NCBI RefSeq assembly: GCF_014132355.1 | Contig: NZ_BLZO01000025.1 | Span: 94,058-158,057, forward strand | Length of the DNA: 64,000 nt | Origin: Okeania sp. KiyG1 | GTDB taxonomy: Bacteria > Cyanobacteriota > Cyanobacteriia > Cyanobacteriales > Microcoleaceae | Reading direction: 5' to 3' | Part shown: positions 39,861-50,268 of the stretch, one piece after another | Layout: every line of letters starts with the position of its first letter | Position numbering within the stretch: the stretch's first letter is position 1 | The notes under the pieces: generated by a model | Seen by the model: only the letters and a program-made list of their open reading frames with translations | The model's database searches: none | Told to the model about the DNA's origin: nothing | Made by a program: the position numbers and the translations under genes

Positions 39861-41250
39861 AATTCCATAAAATATTTTTACGCTCACTATAATACCTACA
39901 AAGACAAACATTGATTTTCCATAACTATTTAGGGTTTGCTTATGGAAGTCTTATGGGTGAGGGTAGGAGACAGGAGAATAGAATTTCCTACGGAATGCTC
40001 CACAAACAGAATTCTGAATTTCCTACGGAATGCTCCGCAAATAGAATTCAGAATTTATCAGAATTTAGAGGAGTTAGGAGGAAGAAATATCCCTTAATTT
40101 TTCTATCCTTATCTACTCAGAATTCTAACTTTTTAGCTTTTTAGACGGAAAACCTTGCACCTTTTTTCACTCTAAAAATCCTCAAATATTTACATATAAA
40201 GGCTTTGACAATTAATCAGTAGAACAATAATTATCCATATTGGTCAATCCTCTCCTTTTTAGGGAAAGGTAATTATCCATTATCCATTAATGAACCATTT
40301 CCTTTGGTAAGCATTTCCTGCTGAATGCTGCGCAAACAACTATTAGCATTCAGCTAATTCCTTCTTCCAAGATAATGACTTATAACTCATACCTAATAGC
40401 TGACTGCTGACTGCTGACCGCTGAATGCTTACGTCTTAATAAAGCGATATAGCTGCCGCACTTACTCCGCCAACGCTTCAAAAGCTTCTATATCTCAAAA
40501 TCAGTTGAACACTTAACTTTTACTTATCAATTTCAGTATTTTCCTTTGAATATTTTTAATTTTGTCAGGATTTTATGACAAAAAGAAAAAAAATTTTCTG
40601 AGAAAACTAACGAAGTTTCAAAATTTTTAGCTGTTTTTCTCAATTGTGTAGTATTATGAATTGTAGTAAAATCTGAAGCTAATTATTGCTGAAGAGAATT
40701 TTGACGCTGCAAATACTGATTATTTCGTTCTTTCAGAGACAAATAGTCTTGTTTTCCTCAACCAGAAATGACAAATTTTTCTCTTCTAACTTTTCCGCAG
40801 TTTGATAGATTGACAAATTTGTGGTATGCGGGAGAAAAAAGAACAATTATAGCTGATGAGCGATCGCTCCACTCTTATCCAAACACTTTTTTGACCAAAA
40901 TAACATGGGTCTAAAACCCCGCCTTTTAAGGCGAAATATTTTTGGAGCTTTTCTCAAATCCCCTACTTCCCCTCCTGGGAGGGTTAGGGTGGGTTAACTT
41001 CTGTACGGGCGCCATTCGGAGCTTTGCGCCAGCAAACGGCCGTTTGCTTCGCATAACTATCGTTAACGCCCCTACTTCTGACTTCTGACTTCGTTAAAAT
41101 CTCCGATTTAACAGGAGAGAACTTCACCTGCATATTAAATCAGTAGTCAGAAATATTGCTAGAATGACTGAAAATATAGCTTTTGAATAAAATCTGGCAG
41201 AGGTAGATTCTGGCAAAAGCTAGAATTAAATATATAGAATTAAAAATCTC
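39861..41250. repeat. 1.4-kb repeat-rich gap
   Basis: No gene supported. Mini-repeat copies lie at about 39984-40010, 40018-40044 and 40312-40337. A CTGACTGCTGACTGCTGACC run is near 40400. 40910-41000 is the inverted copy of 14690-14890. At 40985-41075 a GGGCGCCATTCGG...GCCCCTAC palindrome has another repeat (GCTTCGCATAACTATCGTTA) inside it. The AT-rich stretch 40540-40890 has no recognisable element. Confidence 0.55.
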
Positions 41251-42381
41251 ATGACTTTGGCGCAAGCACTGGAACAAGAGTGGAAAACCAAGCTTCAGGA
41301 AGACTACCCAAACCATAGCTCAGATGTCCACAATAGTATTATTTGCTGGCTATTGGGAAATAACCCTAGTCGCTTAGACGAGCTGACTCCTACTCAAAAG
41401 CAAATGGCATCTAAAGGCAGGGAGTTTCTTTATCGAATTCTAAAACAAAGATATTTGGACATTCCACCAGAGCGAGCTTATCGAAACTTACTGCAACGCT
41501 TAAGTGGCCTAGTAATGCTGCGACAGAAAATACGAGCATGGGTAAATACCAGTCGCGATCGCCAACGAAGTGTAATTGATGTCCTCCAGGAAGTGATCCA
41601 AGAGATGCTAAATAGCGATCGCTACCTCCAGCAACAAATGGCCAAAATCAGTGAATGTACAAAAAATCCTAATCTCCGCAACTCTCTATTATTGGCCAGT
41701 GTAGAAGAATATTGTATTAGACCGATTCGCAATCAGCCTCTACTGGTATATAGATTTGTTAATTATCTACGTCGAACTCAAAGAGGTGGCCTAACTCAAG
41801 TACCTGTAAAAGAATGGGTTAAATTAATCTCAGAAGATATTAGTCCTGGTGATACGGAAGACCAAGTGAGTTTGTTGGATGCCGTAGTGACTTCAGGGTA
41901 TCAAGATACTGAAGAAATGGAGCAACAACATTTGCTCCGCTCTAAAGTCCAGGAAGAATTTGAGAAATATTTGGCGGAAAAAGTTGATTCAAAGGCAGCA
42001 GAATGGTTGAAACTTTATCTTCGAGGCAATACTCAAGAGGAAATTGCTCAAGCTTTAGATATGCCTATCAAGCAAATATATAGGTTACGAGAAAAAGTCA
42101 GTTATCATGCAATTCGTGTTTTTGCAGTTAAACAACAACCAGAATTAGTAGCTAGTTGGTTAGAAATTTCTCTGAATGAGCATGGTTTAGGTTTGACTTC
42201 TAATCAATGGCAAAAATATTGGCAAAATCTCAATCCTCAACAACGTCATTTAATTGAAGGGTTAAAATCAGGTGCTAGTGTGGAGGAAATTGCTAAACAG
42301 TTAAACTTGAGAAGTAACCAAGTTATTAGCGAATGGACAAAATTATACTTATCTGCTCAATCATTACGAAATAGTTCTTAG
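41251..42381 (+). CDS. HetZ-like DNA-binding protein
   Basis: 376 residues, soluble and helical. It resembles the HetZ-related proteins of cyanobacteria (MTLAQALEQEWKTKLQED, PERAYRNLLQRLSGLVMLRQ, DRQRSVIDVLQEVIQEML, PLLVYRFVNYLRRTQRGGLT). The C-terminal third has two helix-turn-helix-like stretches (YLRGNTQEEIAQALDMPIKQ and GLKSGASVEEIAKQLNLRSN), as in sigma-like regulators. HetZ controls early heterocyst commitment in Anabaena, but relatives occur in non-heterocystous strains with unknown roles. Single gene. The family assignment is from memory of phrasing and is moderately secure. Confidence 0.65.
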   Translation: MTLAQALEQEWKTKLQEDYPNHSSDVHNSIICWLLGNNPSRLDELTPTQKQMASKGREFLYRILKQRYLDIPPERAYRNLLQRLSGLVMLRQKIRAWVNTSRDRQRSVIDVLQEVIQEMLNSDRYLQQQMAKISECTKNPNLRNSLLLASVEEYCIRPIRNQPLLVYRFVNYLRRTQRGGLTQVPVKEWVKLISEDISPGDTEDQVSLLDAVVTSGYQDTEEMEQQHLLRSKVQEEFEKYLAEKVDSKAAEWLKLYLRGNTQEEIAQALDMPIKQIYRLREKVSYHAIRVFAVKQQPELVASWLEISLNEHGLGLTSNQWQKYWQNLNPQQRHLIEGLKSGASVEEIAKQLNLRSNQVISEWTKLYLSAQSLRNSS

Positions 42382-42396
42382 CTAGACCGCCCTTGA

Positions 42397-43852
42397 GCCT
42401 CACACCATAATTTTTAAGAGGAGTGTGAGATGAATCGGCGGCCAATTGAATAAGTTCGATGCCCATTCAATTTGCAACCATCCCACCAGAAGCTTTCGCC
42501 CTAGTTGAAAAACTTGTATTTATGATGTTGCCTATAACCCCGGAAATTTTCCACTATGCGCACTGCCTACCAATATAAATTAAGGCCCAACAAAGAACAA
42601 ATAGCCACAATAGGATTGTGGTTAGAATTGTTGCGTCGGCAGTACAACTATCGGTTAGGCGAACGCTTCTCGTGGTGGAAAGAAAATCGCTGTCCGGTTA
42701 ATGCTTGTCCCTTGGTCAAGCCCATTCCTCAATTAAGAGATAATCCAGATTATTACTCTCAAAAAAAAGATTTGGTCAATACCAAAGACAAGTTTCCTGA
42801 GTATAAGCTGATTCATTCTCAGGTTTTACAGGATTGCATAAAACGGGTAAAACTTGCCTTTGATAGATGGTTTAAGGCAGATCAAAGTGGATATAAATTA
42901 GGGAAACCAAGGTTTAAGAAAACAAGTCGTTATCGCAGTTTTACTTATCCTCAAATCAAACAAAACTGTATTGAAGAAAATCAAATTAATTTGCCCAAAA
43001 TTGGAAAGGTAAAGTTAATTCAGCATCGTCAAATACCAGAAGGATTGACAATTAAAACAGTGACTATTAGTCGTAAAGCTGATGGTTATTATGTGACTTT
43101 ATCCCTAGAATACAAATCAGTTCCAGCTTTAACAACTAAAGTTGAACCTACATTAAAAAACACTCTGGGAATCGATATGGGGCTGAAAGAATTATTAGTA
43201 ACAAGTGAAGGAGAATCTATCCCCATCCCTCAATACTATCGAAAATCTCAGCAGCGATTAAAGACTCTACAAAAACGCTTATCCCGTAAAAAGAAAGGAA
43301 GCAAAAGATGGTTAAAAACTGTTAAAGCTGTAGCCAAACAACATAAAAAAGTGGCTGATAAACGTAAAGACTTTCATTTCAAAACAGCCAATGAATTGTT
43401 ATCACTCATCTGAAGTTATAGCCCATGTAGACGCGGAGCGCGGCGTGCCGGAGGCAAACTTAAATATCAAAGGACTAGCAAAGACTCGTTTGAGTAAATC
43501 AATTAACGATGCTGGATGGGGCCAATTCCTGTCTATTTTAACTGTCAAAGCCGGAAATGCTGGACAGAAAACTATAGGAGTGAACCCCAAAAATACCAGC
43601 CAAGACTGCTCAAACTGTGGAAAAAAAGTTCCCAAAGAATTATCTCAAAGAACCCATTCTTGTCCGCACTGTGGCATAGCAATAGACCACGACTTGTTTG
43701 CGCAGCATGACCTAGGAAATGCAGCGATAAATATAAAAAATAGGGCGGTAGGGCATTCCGTTCTTAAAGCTCGTGGAGCTCGACGGGATACCGGGGCTAC
43801 GAAACGAGAAGCCCACACTATAGCGCCAGCAAGCGTGTGGGAGTATGTCACA
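42397..43852 (+). mobile_element. IS200/IS605-type tnpB element
   Basis: The left-end hairpin CCTCACACC...GGAGTGTGAG followed by ATGAATC lies at about 42399-42436. The right-end hairpin CCCACAC...GTGTGGGAG followed by TATGTCAC lies at about 43812-43852. No tnpA is seen, so this is a tnpB-only (IS1341-like) element moved in trans. The right 110 bases are repeated alone at 30089-30204. Confidence 0.7.
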
Positions 43853-43903
43853 AATCTTTTGCAGATGGTCATTTCAGTTATCAGTTATAGTAGTTTAACT
43901 TAA
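42556..43903 (+). pseudogene. tnpB: tnpB with frameshift and two in-frame mini-insertions
   Basis: The frame 42556-43413 gives the N-terminal part (RTAYQYKLRPNKEQIATIGL; RuvC-I Asp in LGIDMGLKELLV). It shifts near 43395-43410 into the frame ending at 43903 (NTSQDCSNCGKKV, HSCPHCGIAIDHD). Two foreign pieces are visible. The expected AHEDLNIKGL reads AHVDAERGVPEANLNIKGL, which destroys the catalytic Glu. DHDLNAAINI is split by 24 nt encoding LFAQHDLG, a copy of the dispersed TTTGCGCAGCAT mini-repeat. Inactive. Confidence 0.8.
43741..43852 (+). ncRNA. Omega-RNA-like right end of the tnpB element
   Basis: The segment from AGGGCGGTAGGGC to GTATGTCAC overlaps the 3' part of tnpB and is conserved with the solo copy at 30089-30204. 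By position and hairpins it corresponds to the guide-RNA scaffold of TnpB systems; the guide would be the flanking sequence after TATGTCAC. Confidence 0.5.
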
Positions 43904-44173
43904 AAAATGAGATGTTTTTTTGTCTGAAACTCTCTCATAGCAAGAAAGCTTTGTTTCAATCTAAAGTTAAATGACTATATCAGTACTTCTAGCTGTTTGC
44001 GCAGCATTCCCTAGGAAAGCCTTATATTTGATATAGGGAATATTCTTTTCTTTTCAAGGAGAGGTAATTATTAATTGTTGAATCAGCCTCAATAGCTCTA
44101 GTGAAGACGGTTGTTGCCTATTTTAATCCCGATCGTTAAATAGATTATTTAGTTTCAAACTAACAACTCAATA

Positions 44174-45281
44174 ATGCCCGCACACAACAAAAATAATGGG
44201 GAAAAGCAAATGGATCATCCCCAGATATTTGCTCTAATTGACAATATATTACCATTTGAAGCCTGTCTACACTATCAAATTTTACCTTTATCTATAGAAG
44301 GTAGCCGAGTTAGACTTGGTGTAGTTGACATCAAAGATTCTTCTGCTATAAATTATGCTCGCCGATTATTATCTTATTTAAATTGTTCGCTGGTAATGGA
44401 AGAAATTTCCTCTGAAACTCAGAGGTCAATATTATCATCCTATTTAAACTATATTGGTCATCAAAAATCTGCCACTTCTAGTTCTTCTCAACCTAAATTA
44501 CCCCATAATAATCAACAAATTGATAATCCTCAATCTCCTAAAAAAGGAAAAAATCAGCAATTTTCTGAGCAAAAAAAGACCGCAAATCAAGAATATTTAA
44601 TTAAACAATCTCAAGGCTCACAACAACAAACACTTGAAACTAAAATTCAACATCCACAAAATTATTTATGTGATGTTTTAGAATTATTTCTACCTAATTC
44701 TCAACAATCTATATCTTTAGAATCTATGGCTATTTTAGAGCCTCAACAGCTATTGAAAGAACTAATGGTAAGAGTTTTAGAATCAGGAATTGGTAGACTT
44801 TATTTTGAGCAACAAGAATCACAAGGAAAAATTTTGTGGAGTCAAGATGGAGTTCTACAATCTGTAGTTGAAAACCTAGAACGAGAAAAAATTGAAGGTG
44901 TTATTAACGAACTTAAAATTCTGACAAAATGAGTTCAATTCCCATTAAAAACCTCGGCAAGTAGAAATTGAAAGAATTTATCAAAAGAATCATTTACTAT
45001 TACGTTTGAGAGTGATGCCAGGAGCTTATGGAGAAGAAGCAACACTACAGGTATTAAGAGGAGCTGCTTTAAAATTTTATCAACAGCAAAAGTTATCTTT
45101 ATTGAGTCAAGATACCTTGAAATTAGGCAAACAATTACAGATAAAAATCAATCAAATTTATTGCCGTCAACATCTAGCTCCATTTCAACTAGATAGCTTG
45201 TTAACTTTACAGAAGTTACTGGATAATGTTGAGCATCAGGTTGAATGTATTATTTCTCAACAAAATAATCAAAATTTATAA
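44174..45281 (+). pseudogene. PilB/GspE-N-like gene broken by frameshifts
   Basis: A first frame of 252 codons (44174-44932; ATG at 44210 after GGGGAAAAG is the likelier start) reads HPQIFALIDNILPFEACLHY, LPLSIEGSRVRLGVVDIKD, like the N-terminal (MshEN/GspE-N) domain of type II/IV pilus ATPases. A Gln/Ser-rich linker and PQQLLKELMVRVLESGIGRL follow. The reading then jumps frames twice (about 44932-44970) to QVEIERIYQKNHLLLRLRVM, PGAYGEEATLQVLRGAAL, ending at 45281. No Walker motifs occur, so even the intact ancestor was not an ATPase. Decayed or sequencing-affected. Confidence 0.55.
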
Positions 45282-45569
45282 ATATGACAGGGAGTAGGGA
45301 GTAGCTTACAAGGGTAAATTTTTCCAACTTGAGTGGAGAGGACGCGGGGAGGGGGAGACACGGAGACGCGGAGAAAGGAAGGCGCGGATTTGAGTGGACG
45401 GGAGTTCTCTTTAATGAATAGAGCGGGTAGATTTAATTAATTATTCAATTATCTAATGAAATTCAAGAAAATTTCTTCACATAAAATGGCTGAAACCATT
45501 GCCTGTTCAACCCATCTCCACTTCCCCGCGTCTGGTGCGTCTCCGTGTCCTAACCCCCAGTAACCCATA

Positions 45570-46631
45570 CTATACTAGAACAGGTTCCTCTAGCGGCCAC
45601 CGATTCACTGTTTTGCCAATTACTGCCATTTCCTGCATTAATCGGTCGAATTTTTCAGGTGTCAGGGATTGAGGGCCATCAGATAAAGCTTTTGCTGGAT
45701 TTGGATGGACTTCAATCATCAGAGAATCTGTCCCTGCTGCAATAGCAGCCATTGCCATTGCCGGTACATATTCAGCTCGACCAGTACCATGACTAGGGTC
45801 AATCATAATTGGTAAATGAGTCAGCGATCGCAATACTGGTATTGCTGAGAGGTCCAAGGTATTACGAGCATACTGACGGTCAAATGTACGAATACCTCGT
45901 TCACAGAGAATTACATTTGGATTTCCCGCAGCTAGAATATATTCTGCAGCCATTAACCAGTCTTCGATAGTTGCAGCCATTCCCCGCTTCAAAAGTACAG
46001 GTTTGTCTTGGGCACCTACCTTTTTTAATAGAGAGAAGTTTTGCATATTACGGGCACCCACTTGTAGCACATCAGCAACTTCAATTAATTTTGGTAAGTC
46101 AGCAGCATCCATTACTTCTGTGATGATACCCAGACCAGTTTTTTCTTTAGCTGCAGCTAGTAGACCTAGAGCACTTTCACCATGTCCCTGAAAAGAGTAA
46201 GGAGAGGTACGAGGTTTATAAGCTCCTCCGCGCAAAAACCTAGCACCCGCAGCTTTAACTCGTTGGGCTGTTTCTATAATCATCTCCTCATTTTCTACGG
46301 AACAAGGACCTGCAACGACAACTAAGGGGTGATGAAGACCGAAAGTTACAGGTCCATCCGGAGTAGATACTACTACATCACTTGCTTCTCCATGGCGATA
46401 TTCTAAACTTGCTCGCTTATAAGGACGTTCAACCCGCATTACCTGTTCGATCCAAGGACTTAGTTCTTGTAGTTGCAATGGATCGAGGTCTGAAGTATCT
46501 CCTACTAAACCTATGACAACTTTATAGCGTCCAACAATTTTTTCTGGTGTCAGACCCCAATTAGTTTGAAGGTCATTACAAAGACGGTCTATTTCAGCTT
46601 CTGGAGAACCAACTTTTGTTACTATAATCAT
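45570..46631 (-). CDS. aroF: 3-deoxy-7-phosphoheptulonate (DAHP) synthase, type I-beta
   Basis: 353 residues. First step of the shikimate pathway: phosphoenolpyruvate plus erythrose 4-phosphate to DAHP. An N-terminal ferredoxin-like regulatory region (residues 1-85, MIIVTKVGSPEAEIDRLCND) precedes a KDO8P/DAHP-synthase barrel. Motifs: VVAGPCSVEN, ARFLRGGAYKPRTSPYSFQG, GIITEVMD, KPVLLKRGMAATIEDWLMAA, ILCERGIRTF, IMIDPSHGTGR (metal His and Asp) and MIEVHPNP. Full length for the family. Cytosolic, single gene. Confidence 0.96.
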   Translation of the reverse strand: MIIVTKVGSPEAEIDRLCNDLQTNWGLTPEKIVGRYKVVIGLVGDTSDLDPLQLQELSPWIEQVMRVERPYKRASLEYRHGEASDVVVSTPDGPVTFGLHHPLVVVAGPCSVENEEMIIETAQRVKAAGARFLRGGAYKPRTSPYSFQGHGESALGLLAAAKEKTGLGIITEVMDAADLPKLIEVADVLQVGARNMQNFSLLKKVGAQDKPVLLKRGMAATIEDWLMAAEYILAAGNPNVILCERGIRTFDRQYARNTLDLSAIPVLRSLTHLPIMIDPSHGTGRAEYVPAMAMAAIAAGTDSLMIEVHPNPAKALSDGPQSLTPEKFDRLMQEMAVIGKTVNRWPLEEPVLV

Positions 46632-46955
46632 TTTTCTTTTGCAGTTAAATTTAGATGTGAGTTAAACTACGGTTATTTCGACAATAACTTGCCAAGGTTG
46701 ACTTTTACTTGTTTCTTAACAAATCCAATATAATTTCAAGTTTGCTCTGTGGATGCAATGTTTTCACATCTCAATCTATAGCAATCCTATTTTATTTGTG
46801 TATAAAAATCTTACCGCTTTTAGGGGACAGGGAACAGGGAACAGGGAACAGGCGGGAGTTTCAGTTTTTTTATCTACTTTTTGATTACCCGTAACCTATT
46901 TAGGATTGCTATATCAATCTATAAATAAATTGTTTGGGAAGATTAATAAAATACT
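46632..46955. other. Intergenic, simple repeats
   Basis: Holds a GGGAACAGGGAACAGGG run near 46825 and an inverted pair: ATAGCAATCCTATTTTATTT near 46780 and AAATAGGTTACGGGTAATC... / TATTTAGGATTGCTAT near 46895. The inverted pair suggests a small MITE. No gene supported. Confidence 0.45.
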
Positions 46956-46978
46956 AGAGACGAGGTTTTCTCATCTCT
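46956..46978 (-). terminator. Terminator of the rpsO-PAM68 operon
   Basis: On the minus strand, 18 bases after the PAM68 stop: AGAGATGAG-AAAAC-CTCGTCTCT followed by AGTATTTTATT. The stem has one mismatch; the T-run is modest. Confidence 0.6.
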
Positions 46979-46996
46979 ATTAATCATAGATAGAAA

Positions 46997-47494
46997 TTAG
47001 CTTTTTGATTTAGCTTCTTTTCTGGCTTCTTTAACCCGTTGAAAGTTAGTTTTTAGTTCTTGCCAACCCAATAAACTACCTTTTCTATCTTCATCCCAAG
47101 AAGCGGAAAAAAGACCATAACTCAAACCAATAACACTTAAACCAAAAAAGCCCATACTAACTAGCAAAACTGCTTGGTTTGGTAGTACTAAAATATCATT
47201 TGTAATGATAAAGTAGCTAATAACAAAGGTTAATAAAGCCAATATTAGAGGTGTACCAGAGAATAACACCATACGACTTATCATCCGCCGACTAACTACT
47301 TCTGGGATAGAATTGTCTTCTTTGAGTTGTTGGCGTTTTTGATTACTAATGTTTTTCGGCTGATTTTTTACATTGGAAGATTGTTGTTCCTCTACTGTTT
47401 TTGTTTTAGGTGAGGGAGATGATTTCTTACCTTGTTTTTTACGATTTTTAGCAGGCTCAAAAGGTAAAGGTTGACGTGATGATTCTGAGGGCAT
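46997..47494 (-). CDS. PAM68 family protein (DUF3464)
   Basis: 165 residues. A charged, disordered N-terminus (SRQPLPFEPAKNRKKQGKKS) leads to PEVVSRRMISRMVLFSGTPL and two transmembrane helices (ILALLTFVISYFIITNDILV; AVLLVSMGFFGLSVIGLSYG). The conserved tail follows (LFSASWDEDRKGSLLGWQEL). PAM68 aids photosystem II assembly in plants and cyanobacteria (Sll0933), acting in the thylakoid membrane. The gene begins 10 bases after rpsO, so they form an operon, a conserved pairing in cyanobacteria. Confidence 0.9.
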   Translation of the reverse strand: MPSESSRQPLPFEPAKNRKKQGKKSSPSPKTKTVEEQQSSNVKNQPKNISNQKRQQLKEDNSIPEVVSRRMISRMVLFSGTPLILALLTFVISYFIITNDILVLPNQAVLLVSMGFFGLSVIGLSYGLFSASWDEDRKGSLLGWQELKTNFQRVKEARKEAKSKS

Positions 47495-47504
47495 AATTCA
47501 GCTT

Positions 47505-47774
47505 CTAACCTCTAATACCAAGGCGAGTAATTAATGTTTTATAACGTTCTTGGCTTTGTTTCTGGATATATGATAGTAAACGCTTACGTTTACCAATCAT
47601 TTTTAATAGACCTCTTTGGGATGAATAATCTTGCTTATTATTTTTTAAATGAGCACTTAATTTGCTAATTTTTTCAGTCAGCATAGCTACTTGGACATCT
47701 GCTGAACCTGTATCCGTTTCATGGGTTTGGTATTCACCAATAATTTCTTGTTTACGTTGTTGCTTGAGAGCCAT
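47505..47774 (-). CDS. rpsO: 30S ribosomal protein S15
   Basis: 89 residues, normal length. Primary binder of 16S rRNA in the central domain. Recognisable phrases are [52 protein letters not shown] and [12 protein letters not shown]. Co-transcribed with the PAM68 gene downstream. ruvA lies upstream in the same direction, but 730 bases of repeat-containing DNA separate them. Confidence 0.98.
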   Translation of the reverse strand: MALKQQRKQEIIGEYQTHETDTGSADVQVAMLTEKISKLSAHLKNNKQDYSSQRGLLKMIGKRKRLLSYIQKQSQERYKTLITRLGIRG

Positions 47775-48503
47775 ATATTTAACTTCTACTAATCTTTCTC
47801 AAAATTACTACAATCATTAACTATATCATCATATATCTGTTCTGGACAATAGACCTCTCCGGAAAAGAGGGAGTAAGGAGTAAGGGACGTTGTATGCAAC
47901 GTCCCTACAGAGTAGGGGAAAGAATTGATGATTTTTGCGCGATAATTGATTTGATTTTTGATTATCACGCCTATGTCTAATAGAAGAAGATAAGATTTCA
48001 ATTATCAGGAGTCTACTTCCGATTGGCGCACTTTAACGCTGTCCTTAATTTAGAGCGACCAGCATATAAGCTGGAGTTCACTTATGGTGGTCGTGACCAG
48101 CCAACGTAGTCAGTTAAGACTTAATCTGCAACCTTTGAGAGACAATTCCTAAAAATGTCTAGGATTGGCTAGGTTTTTCAAAGGTGAATCTCTTGCTAGG
48201 TAGACGGGTGTAAAATCTCGTCATTGCGAGGAGGAACGACGAAGCCATCCTCATTACTATACTACAGCTCTGCCGACTTTTCTCCCCTTGGATGCAGTAT
48301 TATATTTATTTCTGCCCAGCTATTTAGTATCTTCACTTATATATTTTTTTAAAATTTGGTTTAATAGCTCCACGCTGAAAAAAAAATAGGTTGTCCTGCT
48401 CGCATAATGGTAAAGATATACATTTTTTAATTTCTTCCCACAGTCCTCACACTGTCTCTACTATTACTATGTACCACCACAAAATTGTTTAACTGTGCCT
48501 TTT
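47775..48503. repeat. Repeat-containing spacer between ruvA and rpsO
   Basis: A GTAGGGACGTTGTATGCAAC-type palindrome lies at 47881-47908 inside a larger repeat with the phrases GACCTCTCCGGAAAAGAGGG and AATTGATTTGATTTTTGATT (compare 13870-14010, 31010-31080 and 52350). The remainder (48010-48480) holds TGCGAGGAGGAACGACGAAG near 48230 and no gene. ruvA, rpsO and PAM68 probably formed one cluster before these insertions. Confidence 0.5.
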
Positions 48504-49139
48504 TCAAAGTTGAGTAGGGCGACTCAACCAACTAATAGCTTCCCTGATCCAATCTTCTGGATTTGTATTTTTGGAAATTTTAGCATTTTGACTAACAGCT
48601 TGCAATGCCTGTATTACCTCTTGACCTGTATATCCCAAAGCTAACAAAGTCATTTCTACTTCTTCTTGAATAGCGGGGGTAACTCCCACAGGTACTGATG
48701 TAGTTAAGCCAGCATCATGTCGCCACTCGGCCAATTTATTTTTTAATTCTAAAGCAATACGTTCTGCTGTTTTCGGGCCTACCCCTGGAGTTTTGGCTAA
48801 GACACGAGTATTTCCCCCAACAATAGCTTGGACTAAATCTGGTAATTCTAAAGTATTTAACAAAGCGATCGCTAATTGTGTCCCAATACCACTAACACTT
48901 ACTAACTGGCGAAATAAATCTCTTTCTGCAGAGATACCAAAACCGTACAATAACATTTGGTCTTCTCGTATTTGTTGGTGAGTAAAAACTTGTATTTCTT
49001 CTCCTTGTTGTAAATTTTGAGTTAACCTCGGCAGAATTTGTAGTTCATAACCTACTTGATTAACTTCTAAAATTAGAGTCACACGAATACCACTACCTTT
49101 TTGAATATCAGCTATTTTTCCTTTCAGATAATTAATCAT
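48504..49139 (-). CDS. ruvA: Holliday junction branch migration protein RuvA
   Basis: 211 residues. RuvA tetramers bind four-way junctions and load the RuvB motor. Domain I, an OB fold, covers 1-65 (MINYLKGKIADIQKGSGIRV; EDQMLLYGF). Domain II has tandem helix-hairpin-helix motifs (LVSVSGIGTQLAIALLNTL; LAKTPGVGPKTAERIALELK). Domain III is the C-terminal RuvB-binding part (EVEMTLLALGYTGQEVIQAL). Full length. A HIP1 site lies inside the gene. ruvB is not nearby, as usual in cyanobacteria. Confidence 0.97.
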   Translation of the reverse strand: MINYLKGKIADIQKGSGIRVTLILEVNQVGYELQILPRLTQNLQQGEEIQVFTHQQIREDQMLLYGFGISAERDLFRQLVSVSGIGTQLAIALLNTLELPDLVQAIVGGNTRVLAKTPGVGPKTAERIALELKNKLAEWRHDAGLTTSVPVGVTPAIQEEVEMTLLALGYTGQEVIQALQAVSQNAKISKNTNPEDWIREAISWLSRPTQL

Positions 49140-50154
49140 AAAAATTCATTTTAAAGTTATTACAAAATTACTATAAGTAGCATAAACGCGAAAACGTTTG
49201 TCTTTCAAGCCAGGCATAAACCATCAGATAAGTCTTAACCTGTAGTGTTTTATTCTCAACTATACTATATGTAATTGTATAAAGTATTCAATTATGGTGA
49301 TGTATGGTTGCCAATAAGTTTTAATTAAACCCAATGAACAACTCAAAGCTGTCTGATATTTTATCTGCTAATAATCTAATGAATCAACTAATTATGGTAT
49401 CTATTATGGTTATGAACGCTATTGAAAAACACATAAATTATCGTAAAATATGATTCATTACAATAAGAGAAAACCAACAAATACTATCAATCAATCTACT
49501 CCAAAGCTGCCTAAAAAAATCAGACAAATTGAAGAAAACTATACTTCTCAATCATCTAAATAAGAGCATAATTTTCTACCTAAATCGTTCAACAATTAAT
49601 AATGAATAATGAATAATGAATAATTACCTCTCCTTGAAAGAAGAGGATTGACAAATTCATGAAAATTTTTCTTTATTATCCCCTTAAAAGGGGAAAAAGC
49701 GGTCGATCTTCGGAGTGGCTCTGATAAGAGCAGGTCTCCTCGCTGTCCGATCATCGACCAAGAGAAGAAATAATATTTCCTGATATTCAATTCCGTAACG
49801 GTCTTAACCAGAGGTAATTATTAATTATCCATTGTCAATTATCAATTAATGAATTCTCCTGGAAAAGAAGAGGATTAACTCAAAGAAAAATTTTTTGTTT
49901 CTCCTTGAAAGGAGAAGCTTTAAACCTTAATTATTCGCTTATACCAATTTGAAAAAGAATGCTATAAAAAGGTAGACCTTACTAGAATATGCGGAAAAAT
50001 AGCTATTCCAGTTCATTTTAGATAGTTATTTATATTGTTTTTCCCTTTTTTCAATATTTATCCCTTCTTCCTTCTTTCCTCTTCCTTTTTTCGTACGGAC
50101 GCCCTTATGCAACGTCCCTACCATTTGTAACAAACATTTATCACGCTTGGTATT
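49140..50154. repeat. Repeat-rich gap
   Basis: No gene supported. 49590-49940 holds a full copy of the AATTAATAAT...CTCTCCTTGAAAG...TTTAAACCTTAATTATTCG repeat, with the GGTCGATCTTCGGAG...CGACCAAGAG palindrome nested in it (about 49693-49765). A damaged GTACGGACGCC...GTCCCTAC palindrome lies near 50094-50120. 49320-49560 is AT-rich without a recognised feature. Confidence 0.55.
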
Positions 50155-50268
50155 AAAAGAGTCAAATGCGGTTTATATCAAACTCAAATAGGTAGATTAA
50201 TTAATAGTGACCTGAATGGAGCTGCTAATATTTTAAGAAAAATAGAGACACAGCTAAATCAAAAATAG
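50155..50268 (+). pseudogene. tnpB: tnpB 3' fragment
   Basis: A 37-codon stretch KRVKCGLYQTQIGRLINSDL, NGAANILRKIETQLNQK, then a stop, matches the extreme C-terminus of TnpB proteins like the copy ending at 9793 (RGLYRSSNNWCINADC). Nothing upstream in frame is TnpB, so only a 3' scar remains. Confidence 0.6.

Noticed and set aside
39911-40144. 77-codon open frame with repeated NRIQNLSEF phrases
   Set aside because: Composed of two tandem mini-repeats (39984-40044); low-complexity read-through, not a gene.
46709-46894. 61-codon open frame between aroF and the PAM68 gene
   Set aside because: Includes a GGGAACAGGGAACAGGG simple repeat and shows no protein features.
47789-48001. 70-codon open frame between rpsO and ruvA
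   Set aside because: It is the reverse reading of a palindrome-containing repeat seen elsewhere; not coding.
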